Below, piece after piece: positions 17,037 through 25,630 of a stretch of DNA of 49,808 nt. Source of the stretch: Elusimicrobiales bacterium (GTDB taxonomy: Bacteria > Elusimicrobiota > Elusimicrobia > Elusimicrobiales > Elusimicrobiaceae); NCBI GenBank assembly GCA_028688475.1, contig JAQTYB010000005.1, positions 1-49,808 on the forward strand. Direction: 5' to 3'. A model generated the notes under the pieces. That model saw only the letters and a program-made list of their open reading frames with translations. It was not told the DNA's origin and did no database searches. The translations under genes and the position numbers were made by a program. Within the stretch, counting starts at the first letter, position 1, and each line of letters opens with the position of its first letter.

Positions 17037-18050
17037 TTACGAAGTGCGCGGTTTTTCGACTTGCTTTCTCACCGCCTCCAGCACTTTTTTTATATCTATC
17101 TCCGCCATGCAGTCACCCCTCCGGCAGGAGGGATTGCAGACGGGGCAGACTTCGCCTTCCGGCTGGAAAACTATATGGCCTTCGCCGTAGGGACCCCATC
17201 TTTCGGGCAGGCAGCCTTTGAGTTTCGGAAAAAACGACACCGTCGGCACGCCGAGAGCCGCCGCGATATGCAGCGGCCCAGTGGAATTTGTCACGACCGC
17301 GCGCGCGAGGCTCAGCAGCGCCATCAGCAGCCGCAGCGGGACCGGTTCTTCCAGCATCGCGGGCTTGAGCGGCATGCGGTCCGCGATATGGCGCAGCAGC
17401 GGCAGTTCCTCACAAGCTCCGGTAAGCAGAACTTTCGCCCCGGGCGATTCGGCAAGGATTTTACCTGCCAGTTCGGCGTATTTTTCCGGCGGCCAGTTTT
17501 TAGCCGAGCCTTTGGAGCCGGGGTGGATGATTACCAGCGCGTCCCCGTCCGTGATGGAAAATTTTTCAAAAAGATACCGGCGCGCCGCCTTTTTTTCTTC
17601 GGCGGTGACGACCAGCAGTGATTTCGCGCCGGCGGCGTCCGCGCCAAGCGGAGCGAGCAGGTCAAGGTTGAAATCCGCCTCGTGGCGCAGTATTTTGGAG
17701 CGGTTCTGCGTTATCCGCCGGTTCAGGAAAAGCGACCATATCTTTGAAGCCGGACCGATACGCAGCGGCACGCCCGCCAGCCAGACCGCGACGGAAGTTC
17801 GGGCGTCCACAAAAAAATGTATGCTGGCGTCAAAATTTCGCGCGCGAATATCGCCGAGCAGCCGGAAAAAGGGCTTGTCCGCGATAATCTCGTCCACGAA
17901 CGGATGATTTTCCAGCAGCGGGGCCGCATAGGGATGCACGAGCGCGGTTATGCGCGCGGCGGGAAAACGACGCCGCAGCGCGCCGAGCGCGGGCGTGACA
18001 AGCACCAAATCTCCAAGCCGGTCGGTGCGCACCACGAGAATATTTTTCAC
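17037..18050 (-). CDS. glycosyltransferase family 9 (heptosyltransferase-like)
   Basis: A 337-residue GT9 enzyme and first gene of the operon that runs down to lpxK. N-terminus ILVVRTDRLGDLVLVTPAL; donor site TNSTGPLHIAAALGVPTV; a Cys pair (CPVCNPSC) near the C-terminus. Starts with GTG at 18050. It is divergent from the methyltransferase at 18114, with 63 bp between them that should hold both promoters; no clear pair of hexamers is visible. ADP-heptose as donor is the family expectation. Confidence 0.88.
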   Translation of the reverse strand: MKNILVVRTDRLGDLVLVTPALGALRRRFPAARITALVHPYAAPLLENHPFVDEIIADKPFFRLLGDIRARNFDASIHFFVDARTSVAVWLAGVPLRIGPASKIWSLFLNRRITQNRSKILRHEADFNLDLLAPLGADAAGAKSLLVVTAEEKKAARRYLFEKFSITDGDALVIIHPGSKGSAKNWPPEKYAELAGKILAESPGAKVLLTGACEELPLLRHIADRMPLKPAMLEEPVPLRLLMALLSLARAVVTNSTGPLHIAAALGVPTVSFFPKLKGCLPERWGPYGEGHIVFQPEGEVCPVCNPSCRRGDCMAEIDIKKVLEAVRKQVEKPRTS

Positions 18051-18113
18051 AATCCATATTTTAGCAACTTGCGGGCGCCGCTGCGCTGCATTTGAATTTG
18101 GTAAACTTTTTCA

Positions 18114-18881
18114 ATGCGGATAGGGAAGCGGTTTGACGCGCCTCAAAACGCGCGCATTCATAACAAAAGTCAATACGACCTTCACGCGGGCGAATACTCG
18201 CTTAAGCGCAGCCGCAAAGACGGCGGGTTCTGGAATGAATTCCTAGACCTGCCCGCGATAACCGGACTTCTGCGCGGAGAGATAAAAGGAAAGCGCGTGC
18301 TGGATATCGGCTGCGGCGGCGGCATCATGTGCGGCAGGCTCCGCGCCGCCGGAGCGCGCATAACGGGACTGGACAATTCCGCCTCCATGCTGGATATAGC
18401 CCGCCGGGATTATCCAGAGATAGAATTTATCCGGGCCGAGGCGGACCGTACGGGACTCGCGTCCGGCGGATATGACACCGTTTTCGCCGCGCTTGTCGCA
18501 CATTACTTCAAGGATTTGCGTCCGTTTTTCAGGGAAGCGGCGCGGCTGCTTAAAAAAGACGGCGTGTTCGTGTTTTCCTTCCATCATCCGTTCAACGAAA
18601 TTCTCTCGCTAAGGTTTGCGAACGGGAAAGTATCGGTGCAAGTGCGCGGCTGCTATTTTCATAATGACGGCTACACTTGGACCATGTCGGAAAAAATGAA
18701 GCTGGTAAGCTATCATCACACCATGGAAAACGTCGTGGAAACGCTGGCGGACTGCGGCTTTGCCGTCGAACGGCTGCTGGAACCGCGTCCCCCGAAATTT
18801 GCGCGCAAGCATAGCGTCAGGTCCTATGAAATCACCTCGCGTTACCCGTCGTTTTGCGCAATCAAAGCCAGAAAGCTATAA
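18114..18881 (+). CDS. class I SAM-dependent methyltransferase
   Basis: A 255-residue protein with the methyltransferase motif I VLDIGCGGG (residues 62-70), acidic post-I region ending at Asp near residue 86, and FSFHHPF after the catalytic strand. It belongs to the broad Methyltransf_11/25 type; the substrate is not predictable. It is followed after 7 bp by ogt and then by an AlkA-like glycosylase, so all three are probably co-transcribed. Alternatives are a small-molecule or quinone-type methyltransferase carried along by the repair genes. Confidence 0.75.
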   Translation: MRIGKRFDAPQNARIHNKSQYDLHAGEYSLKRSRKDGGFWNEFLDLPAITGLLRGEIKGKRVLDIGCGGGIMCGRLRAAGARITGLDNSASMLDIARRDYPEIEFIRAEADRTGLASGGYDTVFAALVAHYFKDLRPFFREAARLLKKDGVFVFSFHHPFNEILSLRFANGKVSVQVRGCYFHNDGYTWTMSEKMKLVSYHHTMENVVETLADCGFAVERLLEPRPPKFARKHSVRSYEITSRYPSFCAIKARKL

Positions 18882-18888
18882 GGAGAAT

Positions 18889-19401
18889 ATGGAACTGTTA
18901 TTTTACGATGTGATGGACAGCCCTGTCGGCAAAATCCTCATCGGAGTTACGGGGAAGGACCACCGTCTTTTCCTGCTGCATTATCCGCTCAAAACAACGC
19001 CCGAAACCGCTTTGCGCGCATGCATGAAAGCGCGTTTTCAGTTTGACTGCGCGCCGTCCAAAAGCGCGGCGGCTCGGGTGAAAAAACAATTGCAGCTTTA
19101 TTTCGCGGGCAAGCTGCGCAAGTTCGATTTGCCGCTCGATTTGCGCGGCACGCCGTTTCAAATGCGCGTCTGGCGCGGGCTTTGCGCAATCCCGTACGGA
19201 AAGACGCTCAGCTACGGTGAACTGGCGCGGCGCGTCGGCAATCCCAGGGCGGCGCGCGCCGTCGGGATGGCTAACAACAGAAACCGCATCGGCATAGTGG
19301 TGCCGTGCCACCGCGTTATCGGCGCGGACGGCAGCCTTACCGGTTATGCCGGCGGACTTTGCCTGAAGGAGCGGCTGCTAAAGCATGAAGGCGCATTGTA
19401 A
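18889..19401 (+). CDS. ogt: methylated-DNA-protein-cysteine methyltransferase
   Basis: A 170-residue Ogt-type protein that removes O6-alkyl groups from guanine by suicide transfer. The acceptor Cys140 lies in the invariant PCHRV motif; the helix-turn-helix region before it (GTPFQMRVWRGLCAIPYGKT, SYGELARRVG) and the trailing GYAGGLCLKERLL match the family. An AGGAGA ribosome site sits 5 bp upstream of the ATG at 18889; the frame extends further but overlaps the methyltransferase. Overlaps the glycosylase gene by 17 bp. There is no Ada regulatory domain. Confidence 0.93.
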   Translation: MELLFYDVMDSPVGKILIGVTGKDHRLFLLHYPLKTTPETALRACMKARFQFDCAPSKSAAARVKKQLQLYFAGKLRKFDLPLDLRGTPFQMRVWRGLCAIPYGKTLSYGELARRVGNPRAARAVGMANNRNRIGIVVPCHRVIGADGSLTGYAGGLCLKERLLKHEGAL

Positions 19402-20005
19402 AACCGGCGGCGCCGCCCGCCATCTTTCGGGTGCGGATACGGTGCTTGCGGGTATAATCAAGCGCGTAGGTCCGTGCGCGCTGCCTCTAAAACCCGCGCG
19501 CGGCGGATATTTTGCGGCGCTGGTGGAATCAATCGTCTACCAGCAGTTGAACGGCAAAGCCGCCGCCACTATTTTCGACAGATTCCGCGGGATTTACCCG
19601 CCGGGAAAATTTCCCGCGCCGGAGGAAATCGCGCGGACGCCGGACGCCAGGCTGCGCGCCGCCGGGCTTTCAAAGCAGAAACTGTCCTATATAAAAGACC
19701 TGTCGGAAAAAACCGCCGCCGGACAGTTGAACTTTGCCGCATTCCCGAAAATGTCCGACGAAGATATTGTAAAGGAGTTGAGTTCGGTAAAGGGAATAGG
19801 CCGCTGGACGGCGGAGATGTTTTTGATTTTCACGCTGGCCCGCCCCGACGTGCTGCCGGCGGGCGACTACGGCTTCAAAACCGCCGTGATGAAAGCCTAC
19901 CGTCTCAAAAAACTCCCCGACGCGAAGAAGCTGGAACAACTGTCCGCCAACTGGCGTCCCCACCGCTCCGCCGCGACGTGGTACCTGTGGCAAAGTTTGA
20001 AATAA
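19385..20005 (+). CDS. AlkA-like DNA-3-methyladenine glycosylase (HhH-GPD)
   Basis: A 206-residue base-excision glycosylase of the HhH-GPD superfamily. The helix-hairpin-helix is at residues 135-143 (VKGIGRWTA) and the catalytic aspartate is Asp161 in the segment PAGDYGF. Earlier, LVESIVYQQLNGKAA matches the first helices of AlkA. No iron-sulphur Cys cluster is present, which separates it from MutY/Nth. The gene overlaps ogt, forming a compact alkylation-repair pair. Its stop is 2 bp from the end of the convergent HNH gene fragment. Confidence 0.88.
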   Translation: MKAHCKTGGAARHLSGADTVLAGIIKRVGPCALPLKPARGGYFAALVESIVYQQLNGKAAATIFDRFRGIYPPGKFPAPEEIARTPDARLRAAGLSKQKLSYIKDLSEKTAAGQLNFAAFPKMSDEDIVKELSSVKGIGRWTAEMFLIFTLARPDVLPAGDYGFKTAVMKAYRLKKLPDAKKLEQLSANWRPHRSAATWYLWQSLK

Positions 20006-20007
20006 TA

Positions 20008-20772
20008 TCAGCCTTCAGTTTCGCATTTATTGGCGGAACTGTTTGTTGATATTAATTTTTTCACTTCATCTGTGTCAAACGGCGGGTTTCGCATGTGAAT
20101 GATTGCATGGCAATTCGGGCAAACGGGACGCAAATTTTCTATAGGGTCAACCTGATATTGCGCGCTTATATCCGATAATTGTTTCAGATGATGTACATGG
20201 ATATAGCCTTGAGCCACTTCACCATATATATTTGCGAGATTAACTCCGCATATTGCGCACGAACACCCATAATGCAACAGACACTTCTCCCTTGCGATGG
20301 GATTGCGTTCATAACGTTTGGAATTAACAGTGATTGCCCTCCCCTCAGACAATCCTTGTTCAGGTTCAGTGACATCGTCTTTAATTGATTTTCCCGATAC
20401 TAATCCCAAATTTTCTAATGCCTGCGCAAGTTGCGGACGCATGACCCAGAACCATTCCTTGCCCGGTTTTTCGAAAGTGGCGCATACGAATACTGTTTGT
20501 TCCGGTGAAAATGCAGGCTTAAGCTGTTGACCTATCATTTTCCCGATGTGCCCGTAGTGTAAGTTCGCAGCGGAGTGGTTTTTATAACCCATGGCTGTCG
20601 CCATCTGAGAAGCTGTAATAATGTGTTGGGGCGCATAGTAATGTGCTTCAAACATTCTTGTTTGATGAGGTCGTAATTTTATGTCGCGCAAGGCTTTCAC
20701 ATAATCTTCGACGCCATAGTTTTTTATTTTTATAGATTGTGATTCAAGAAACTGCGCCCACAGCGATTCCAA
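20008..20772 (-). pseudogene. EVE-HNH modification-dependent endonuclease, HNH half (3' part after frameshift)
   Basis: A 254-codon frame from an internal ATG that ends in a complete HNH nuclease domain: Cys-Ala-Ile-Cys, HVHHLKQ, NLRPVCPNCHAIIH. That is the McrA-type zinc-stabilised beta-beta-alpha metal site. Reading this frame upstream of 20772 without a break gives residues QNWTPQASGIQI and ELESLWAQ, the linker characteristic of EVE-HNH proteins, and joins the EVE-like ORF at about 20849 in a -1 frame. So this is the C-terminal half of one restriction enzyme acting on modified cytosine DNA, by family knowledge. If the frameshift is real the enzyme is inactive; the HNH residues are all intact. 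Confidence 0.8.
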
Positions 20773-20846
20773 CTCTATAACTATTTCCGGTTTTATTTGT
20801 ATGCCGGAAGCTTGGGGTGTCCAATTTTGCTGTGGAAATTTCTGCT

Positions 20847-21236
20847 TTAGAATTCAAGCGGCAAAACAGGATTTTTGTCCGGATTTAGTAAAACCTCCAA
20901 GTTCATGTCTACATGTTGTTGTTCCCAATCATCACTGACGTGAGATTTGGAGTATGCAAATCCTGCCCCCATTATTCCTTTGGGGGATTTGCCTATCCGT
21001 ATCATGAATACTCTGTCCCCAGGGTTTATCTGCCTAGTAACACAAGTCCAACGGCGTCGAACGCTACCCCATTGCGCAATCGCGAGGATTTCGTCTTCTA
21101 AAGTGTCCCAATTCCAAACTTTAGGATTCCATGCGAATAAATATGCTCTATGAGGGGATATTTGTTCATCACCTAGAATCGCCGTTTTGCTTTTTTCGGT
21201 ATGCATATGTTGAAATTTTTTTATTCGGATGAACAA
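20847..21236 (-). pseudogene. EVE-like modified-base-binding half of the same endonuclease (5' part)
   Basis: A 129-codon frame with the EVE/PUA-type pattern of EVE-HNH enzymes: YLFAWNPKVWNWDTLEDE, a Trp-rich W-x-C-V-T segment, GDRVFMIRIG, and PKGIMGAGFA. The domain recognises modified cytosine by base flipping in characterised homologues. It ends ...NPVLPLEF at a TAA (20849-20847) where a -1 shift would continue into the HNH frame. It starts at TTG 21236 with a GGAG site 6 bp upstream; an ATG at 21206 has none. A single missing base in the TTCTAAA context would explain the break. Preceded by DUF2442 with 14 bp between. Confidence 0.75.
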
Positions 21237-21250
21237 GCAAAACTCCGGTA

Positions 21251-21505
21251 TCAGCAGGTTTGGCGGCTGGACTTGCTGAGGTCGTAAAGCGTTTCCGGCG
21301 CGATATCGGCTCCGCCGGGCCAGCAGAGAGTGCCTAATTCTTTGTTTACATACCCCTGCCGGATGAAAGCCGCATTCTCGAATTCAGCGAAAATACCGCC
21401 GCGCTTGGCGTAACAGCTTAAATCAACAACGCCTTTTTCGCCGTTTTCAAATATCAATTCAAATTTGCAGTTTCCAAGATATTTCGCTTCTGTAATATCA
21501 AGCAT
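21251..21505 (-). CDS. DUF2442 family protein
   Basis: An 84-residue small protein with the DUF2442 pattern: a first strand 'ITEAKYLGNCKFELIFENGEKGVVDL', then a helix and a terminal W-P-G-G-A-D-I-A-P-E-T-L-Y segment. Family members bind near toxin genes of the DUF4160 type or stand alone in genomes; several are treated as antitoxin-like. No DUF4160 partner is visible here. It lies between the tandem GT9 and the EVE-HNH gene, on the same strand, and may be part of a small defence insertion downstream of waaA. Confidence 0.75.
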   Translation of the reverse strand: MLDITEAKYLGNCKFELIFENGEKGVVDLSCYAKRGGIFAEFENAAFIRQGYVNKELGTLCWPGGADIAPETLYDLSKSSRQTC

Positions 21506-21510
21506 AGCTG

Positions 21511-21951
21511 TTATTTCCTCATTATCTCAAGCGCGGCTTGGGAAACCATATCGGCGGTTATCAGCCTCATGCAGAGGAAATGGCCGCGCGGGCAGCGGTT
21601 GCCGCCGTGGAGCGCGCAGGGGCGGCAGGGGAGGGGGACTTCCAGAACGCGGTGGCCTTTTCCGTAGGGGAAAAATCCCAATTCTTTCGTGGTCGGGCCG
21701 AAAATCGCGACGGTGGGCACGTTGTAGGCGGTGGCTATATGCATGGGGCCAGAATCGTTGGTTATAAAAAGTTTCAGGCGGGATGTCAGCGCCATGAGTT
21801 CGGGTATTCCCGTTTTCCCGGCCCAGTTGATTGCTATACCGGGACACCTGTCCACGATTGACTGGCAAAGCTCGTTATCGGACTTGCCGCCCACAAGCAC
21901 GGTTTTCGCGCCGGTGGCGGCGTTAATCGCCTTGATTGTGTCCGCGAAGCG
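21511..21951 (-). pseudogene. tandem GT9 glycosyltransferase, C-terminal part after an in-frame amber
   Basis: This frame directly continues the upstream GT9 fragment after a TAG at 21954-21952, with no shift: the sequence reads KRWFP-stop-RFADTIKAI. In GT9 proteins this position is usually a Glu or Asp (W-x-P-E-x-F), so one base change GAG to TAG explains it. The fragment contains the donor site TNDSGPMHIATAYNVPTVAIFGPT and the C-terminal Cys-rich segment, i.e. half of the active site. Other genes here (kdsD neighbours, yebC, the deacetylase) use TAG as a normal stop, so recoding is unlikely. Confidence 0.75.
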
Positions 21952-23013
21952 CTAGGGGAACCAGCGTTTTGTAAACCATACGGAACCGGGGTGAACTCCG
22001 ATAAGGGATGGATTTTGCCAGCCGGTTTCGGCTTCCAGCCGCGCAATCATTTCATTCGCCAGAGTGGCGTCGGCGTTAATGGCCGGAGCGGCGGGCTCGG
22101 CGCAGGTTTTTGAGACGGCGTTTAGCAGCGAGAGATTGCGTTCCGCGTCGTGCAAAAGCCAGGAAAAAGGGACTTTTTTCGTGAGGAAAATTTTCCCTGC
22201 GCTGGAATCGAAGCCGAGCCGTTCGGGAATGCCCGCGAGCCAGGCGCAGAACGCGCTTCTAAACGAGCGGTGCGGTATTATCGCCAGCCGGTATCCGCCT
22301 TCGCGCAGCCGCGAAGCCAGCGCGGAAAAACTTTTATAAAACGGCACGCCTTTTTTGTTATCTTCTATAACCTCCGCCACTTCGGGAAGCTGGCGGAAAA
22401 TATCCGCCGTTTCAGGACGGGAAACCACGGTCAGCTTCGCGCCGGGAAATAGCGCCGCCGCCTGTTTTATCAGCGGCACGGTAAGCACCGCGTCGCCCAG
22501 AAACGCCGTCTGGATTATGCAGATTTTATCAGGGCACTCCTGCGAATTCGCGCCGTGCGGGCGTCGGTCGGAAAGCTCCGGCGCGTCGAAAACAGTTGGC
22601 ACGTTCCACTGTTTGAGCGCGTCAAGATAGCGGTTGAGAGTATGGCGTTCCAGCGCGGGGCTGGTGATGCGGAATCTGACAAAAAGCTGCCGCGAGAGGG
22701 AGTCTTTCTTGTAATGGACGCGATTTTTTATGCCCGACAGCGCGCCCAACGCCGCCGTGCGCGGGATGGAATGCAAATCCAGATAATGCGTGAAACCTCC
22801 CGCCCGTACCCGCGCCAGAGTGGCGAAGAAGCCTTCAAACGGCATAATCTCGTCTATGGCGGGGTGGCCTTCGAGGGCGCGCGCGTATTGCGGCTTTACA
22901 AGCAGCGTGATACGCGCGTCAGGCCAGTGCGCCTTGAGGTTGCGGTATACCGGCGCGGTAAGGATGAGGTCGCCGAGCGAGGAAAGCCTCGCCACGAGTA
23001 TTTTTGGGGGCAT
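21952..23013 (-). pseudogene. tandem GT9 glycosyltransferase, N-terminal part
   Basis: 353 codons up to the amber. Two GT9 N-terminal domains are visible in a row: ILVARLSSLGDLILTAPVYRNL near residue 5 and IIQTAFLGDAVLTVPLIKQ near residue 168, the second being followed by the rest of a full GT9 enzyme. The first copy lacks the donor-binding half. Total length without the amber would be 500 residues. The gene follows waaA by 5 bp and was presumably a core heptosyltransferase. The first domain may be a remnant of gene fusion after tandem duplication. With the nonsense codon the product would lack the nucleotide-sugar site. Confidence 0.75.
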
Positions 23014-23018
23014 TTTCG

Positions 23019-24314
23019 TTAGTTTATAAATTTTTGAAGAGCGGCGGCGGTTTTGCCTGTCGCGCCGCCAAACGAGGCGGCGGTTTCGCCGGCTTTGCGC
23101 CCGGAAACTTGCAGGGAATTTTCATCGAGAAATAAACTCGCGATTTTGTCGAAAGCGTTTTGCGGCGTAACGAGCAGTCCGCCGCCGGACCGCAAAAGCG
23201 CCAGCGCCACGTCGGGAGTGTTGTGAAAACTTTCGCCGAACAGCACCGGTTTTGCCAATACCGCCGGTTCCAGCAGGTTATGACCGCCGCGCGGCGCTAT
23301 GGTGCCGCCTACGAATGCGGCGGTTCCAGCCGCATAAAACGCGGTGAGCCAGCCCATTGCGTCAATAACAAGGCAATCCGCGCCGGCGGTTATTTTACCG
23401 GAGAGGCAATCGCTTAAAAGCGCGTAGTTCACCCGCTCCCGCTCAAGCAATCCCAGCAGGGCGGCCTTGCGCTCAAGGTGGCGTTGCGCGATTATCAGCC
23501 GAAAACCGGGAACGCGCTCTTTTACACGGCGCAGCAGCGGCGCGAAAAGCTCTTCCTCGACGGGATGAGTACTGCCGCAGACCAGCACTTTCGCGTCTTG
23601 CCAGCCGAGTTTTTCCAGCAGTTCCGCCGCGTCCGCAGTCCTGGCGGGGGACTTGTCCAGCAGGTCGTATTTTATGTTTCCCGTTACCAGCAACCGCTCC
23701 GGTTTGAAGCCGAGCCGCGCATAACGCGCCGCATCGGCTTCGGTTTGAACGCAGATTAATCCCGCCTGTTCCGCCATAAGCCGGAAAAGCGGTTTTATAA
23801 GCGAGTAGCCGCGCGCGCTTTTTTCCGACAGACGTCCGTTGACCACGCAAACTTTCACGCCGGAGCGTCCCGCGCAGACAAACATATTGGGCCAGAGTTC
23901 CGTTTCCACCACGAGAAGGGCCGAGGGTTTGAAAACCGTCACCAGCTTGCGGCAAAACGGGTAAAAATCCAGAGGGGCGAGCATGCACATATCCGCTTGA
24001 AGCTCTTTGCGCGCCGTTTCTTTTCCGGCGGAAGTGGAAGAGGTCACAAGTATTTTCCGGGACGGGCTGGCGGCTTTGAGGCGGCGCACTATTTCGGCGG
24101 CAGAGCGCGCCTCGCCGACGCTGGCCGCGTGCAGCCATACGCAGCCCGCGAAACTTTCGCCTGCCGACGCGGGGTAAAACGCAAACCGCTCGGACATTTC
24201 GGCTGCGAGATTTTTAAGAAGCGCGCGGCGGGGGGAGGCAAAAAACCAGACGAGATACCCCAGCGCTGCGATGGGGAACAGAAGATTTACAGCGATAAGG
24301 AGCAGATATCCCAT
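23019..24314 (-). CDS. waaA: 3-deoxy-D-manno-octulosonic acid transferase
   Basis: GT30 enzyme that transfers Kdo from CMP-Kdo to lipid IVA at the cytoplasmic side of the inner membrane. 431 residues, with an N-terminal membrane helix (1-25), the catalytic segment WLHAASVGEARSA (Glu is the general base in known structures), VTSSTSAGKETA, LVVETELWPN, and a C-terminal donor site GGTIAPRGGHNLLEPAVL. Full length and intact. It shares the operon with secDF-yajC upstream and the GT9 genes downstream; the Kdo supplier operon is at 223-8509. Confidence 0.95.
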   Translation of the reverse strand: MGYLLLIAVNLLFPIAALGYLVWFFASPRRALLKNLAAEMSERFAFYPASAGESFAGCVWLHAASVGEARSAAEIVRRLKAASPSRKILVTSSTSAGKETARKELQADMCMLAPLDFYPFCRKLVTVFKPSALLVVETELWPNMFVCAGRSGVKVCVVNGRLSEKSARGYSLIKPLFRLMAEQAGLICVQTEADAARYARLGFKPERLLVTGNIKYDLLDKSPARTADAAELLEKLGWQDAKVLVCGSTHPVEEELFAPLLRRVKERVPGFRLIIAQRHLERKAALLGLLERERVNYALLSDCLSGKITAGADCLVIDAMGWLTAFYAAGTAAFVGGTIAPRGGHNLLEPAVLAKPVLFGESFHNTPDVALALLRSGGGLLVTPQNAFDKIASLFLDENSLQVSGRKAGETAASFGGATGKTAAALQKFIN

Positions 24315-24316
24315 TT

Positions 24317-24973
24317 TCAGGAACAGGCGAGAGCGTCGGCTTCGGCGGTGGCGGCGTCAAGCTCTCGCTGCACTTTAAGCGCGGCCTGAACGGGGTCTTC
24401 CGCCGCGGAGATGAAAACCGGATTGCCGTAGACGACGGCAGCTTTGCCGAAGGGGAGCGGAAACTGAAACTTGTCCCACGAGTTGAAAACTATTTTGCGG
24501 CTCAGGCCGCAGGCTACGGGCACTATGGGCAGTCCCGTTTTTTGCGCCAGGAAAATAACGCCCTGCTGCGTGGCGCAGGCCGGGCCGCGCGGCCCGTCGG
24601 GAGTGATTACGGGGTGCCAGCCCTCCCGCGCCATGTCGAGCAGCGCCAGCAGCGCCTGAGGGCCGCCCTTGCTGGTGGAGCCGCGCACCACCCTCGTGCC
24701 GAATTTGGGCAGCAACCGCGCTATATATTCGCCGTCGCGGCTGAGGCTTACAAGCGCGCAGGCACGGCGGTTGCGGTGGGTGTACATCAAAAACATCTGG
24801 CGGGAATGCCAGATGGCGTAAATGAAATTGGAATTATCGTTTTCCAGCCGCTGCGCGCCTTCGTTGAGTTTCCAGGTTACCCGCGTAGCCGCGCCGGTAA
24901 TGGACAAATATCCCTTTGCCAGGACAGGCACCAGGGAATGCAGCAGGGGTTGCAGCCAGCGCGGCGTTGACAT
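24317..24973 (-). CDS. DUF374 lysophospholipid acyltransferase family protein
   Basis: A 218-residue LPLAT-superfamily protein of the DUF374 type, found beside waaA in many bacteria. Motifs: IWHSRQMFLMY (the His-x4-type acyltransferase motif I in its DUF374 form), SRDGEYIARLL, GTRVVRGSTSKGG, and TPDGPRGPA. Known or presumed activity is acyl transfer to a lipid A or other lipid acceptor. The stop is 2 bp upstream of the waaA start, so the two are coupled. N-terminal hydrophobic segment indicates membrane association. Confidence 0.88.
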   Translation of the reverse strand: MSTPRWLQPLLHSLVPVLAKGYLSITGAATRVTWKLNEGAQRLENDNSNFIYAIWHSRQMFLMYTHRNRRACALVSLSRDGEYIARLLPKFGTRVVRGSTSKGGPQALLALLDMAREGWHPVITPDGPRGPACATQQGVIFLAQKTGLPIVPVACGLSRKIVFNSWDKFQFPLPFGKAAVVYGNPVFISAAEDPVQAALKVQRELDAATAEADALACS

Positions 24974-24982
24974 TATCAGGGG

Positions 24983-25630
24983 TTATTTCCGGCCCTTTTT
25001 CTTCGCCAGCCACGGCGCGAGGAATGCCGCGGTGAGCCTCGGGTTTGCCTGCCCGTCGGCGATGAAAACGCTTATCTTCATCGCGTTGAGGCTTTCAAGC
25101 ACTGCGGCCAGCGCTTTAGAGCGGGTTTCGCCGACGACGATACGGGCGTTTTTGAGAAAACGCGGGCGGTACGCGCCGTCCGAGGCGACGCCGGGGGGGA
25201 GCGCGGGCTCAAGCAGTATTTCGTTGCCGGCGAGGACGAAATTTTCCTTCGCCGCTTCCTCCGCCGCCAGTTCGCTTACCAGGTCCACGGCGCATTCCAT
25301 GAATTCGAACGCGGCTATGGCGGCGATTTTGCGCGCGGAGGCCGATTCAAGCCCCGCGATTTTGGCTTCCAGTTTCGGCCCCAGCGTAGCTATGGCGGCG
25401 CTGAACATGCGGTTGGCGGGAATATCGAGGCCGGTGAAGAGCACGCTGTCCTTGCCGAAAGAGTCGAACACCACGCCGGGTTCCAGTTCGCCGGCAAGCA
25501 CGGAAATGAACTCAAAAAGCTCTTTTTCGCCGGAAACTCCCGCGGCGGCAAGGTCGTCGGGAAACCTTGCCGCCCTGCGGGAAATTTCCCTGTGATGTAC
25601 TGGGATTTTAAACCGGCGTATTTTGCGCAT
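24983..25630 (-). CDS. unknown protein, weakly similar to B12-dependent methionine synthase activation domain
   Basis: A 215-residue soluble protein without signal peptide. Its first two thirds follow the pattern of the MetH activation-domain family: a start 'RFKIPVHHREISRR', a central 'LEPGVVFDSFGKDS', the G-L-D-I-P-A helix, and the segment AATLG-like 'IATLGPKLEAKI' followed by an alanine-rich helix. The last third differs and carries a basic tail. In MetH that domain binds SAM for reactivation of cobalamin. No metH is near, so the assignment is a weak hint. It overlaps the end of secF by 23 bp. Confidence 0.45.
   Translation of the reverse strand: MRKIRRFKIPVHHREISRRAARFPDDLAAAGVSGEKELFEFISVLAGELEPGVVFDSFGKDSVLFTGLDIPANRMFSAAIATLGPKLEAKIAGLESASARKIAAIAAFEFMECAVDLVSELAAEEAAKENFVLAGNEILLEPALPPGVASDGAYRPRFLKNARIVVGETRSKALAAVLESLNAMKISVFIADGQANPRLTAAFLAPWLAKKKGRK

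Noticed and set aside
21952..21954. UAG recoding as an amino acid
   Set aside because: Several intact genes in the window (yebC, the deacetylase) end in TAG, so TAG is a normal stop; a point mutation is simpler.
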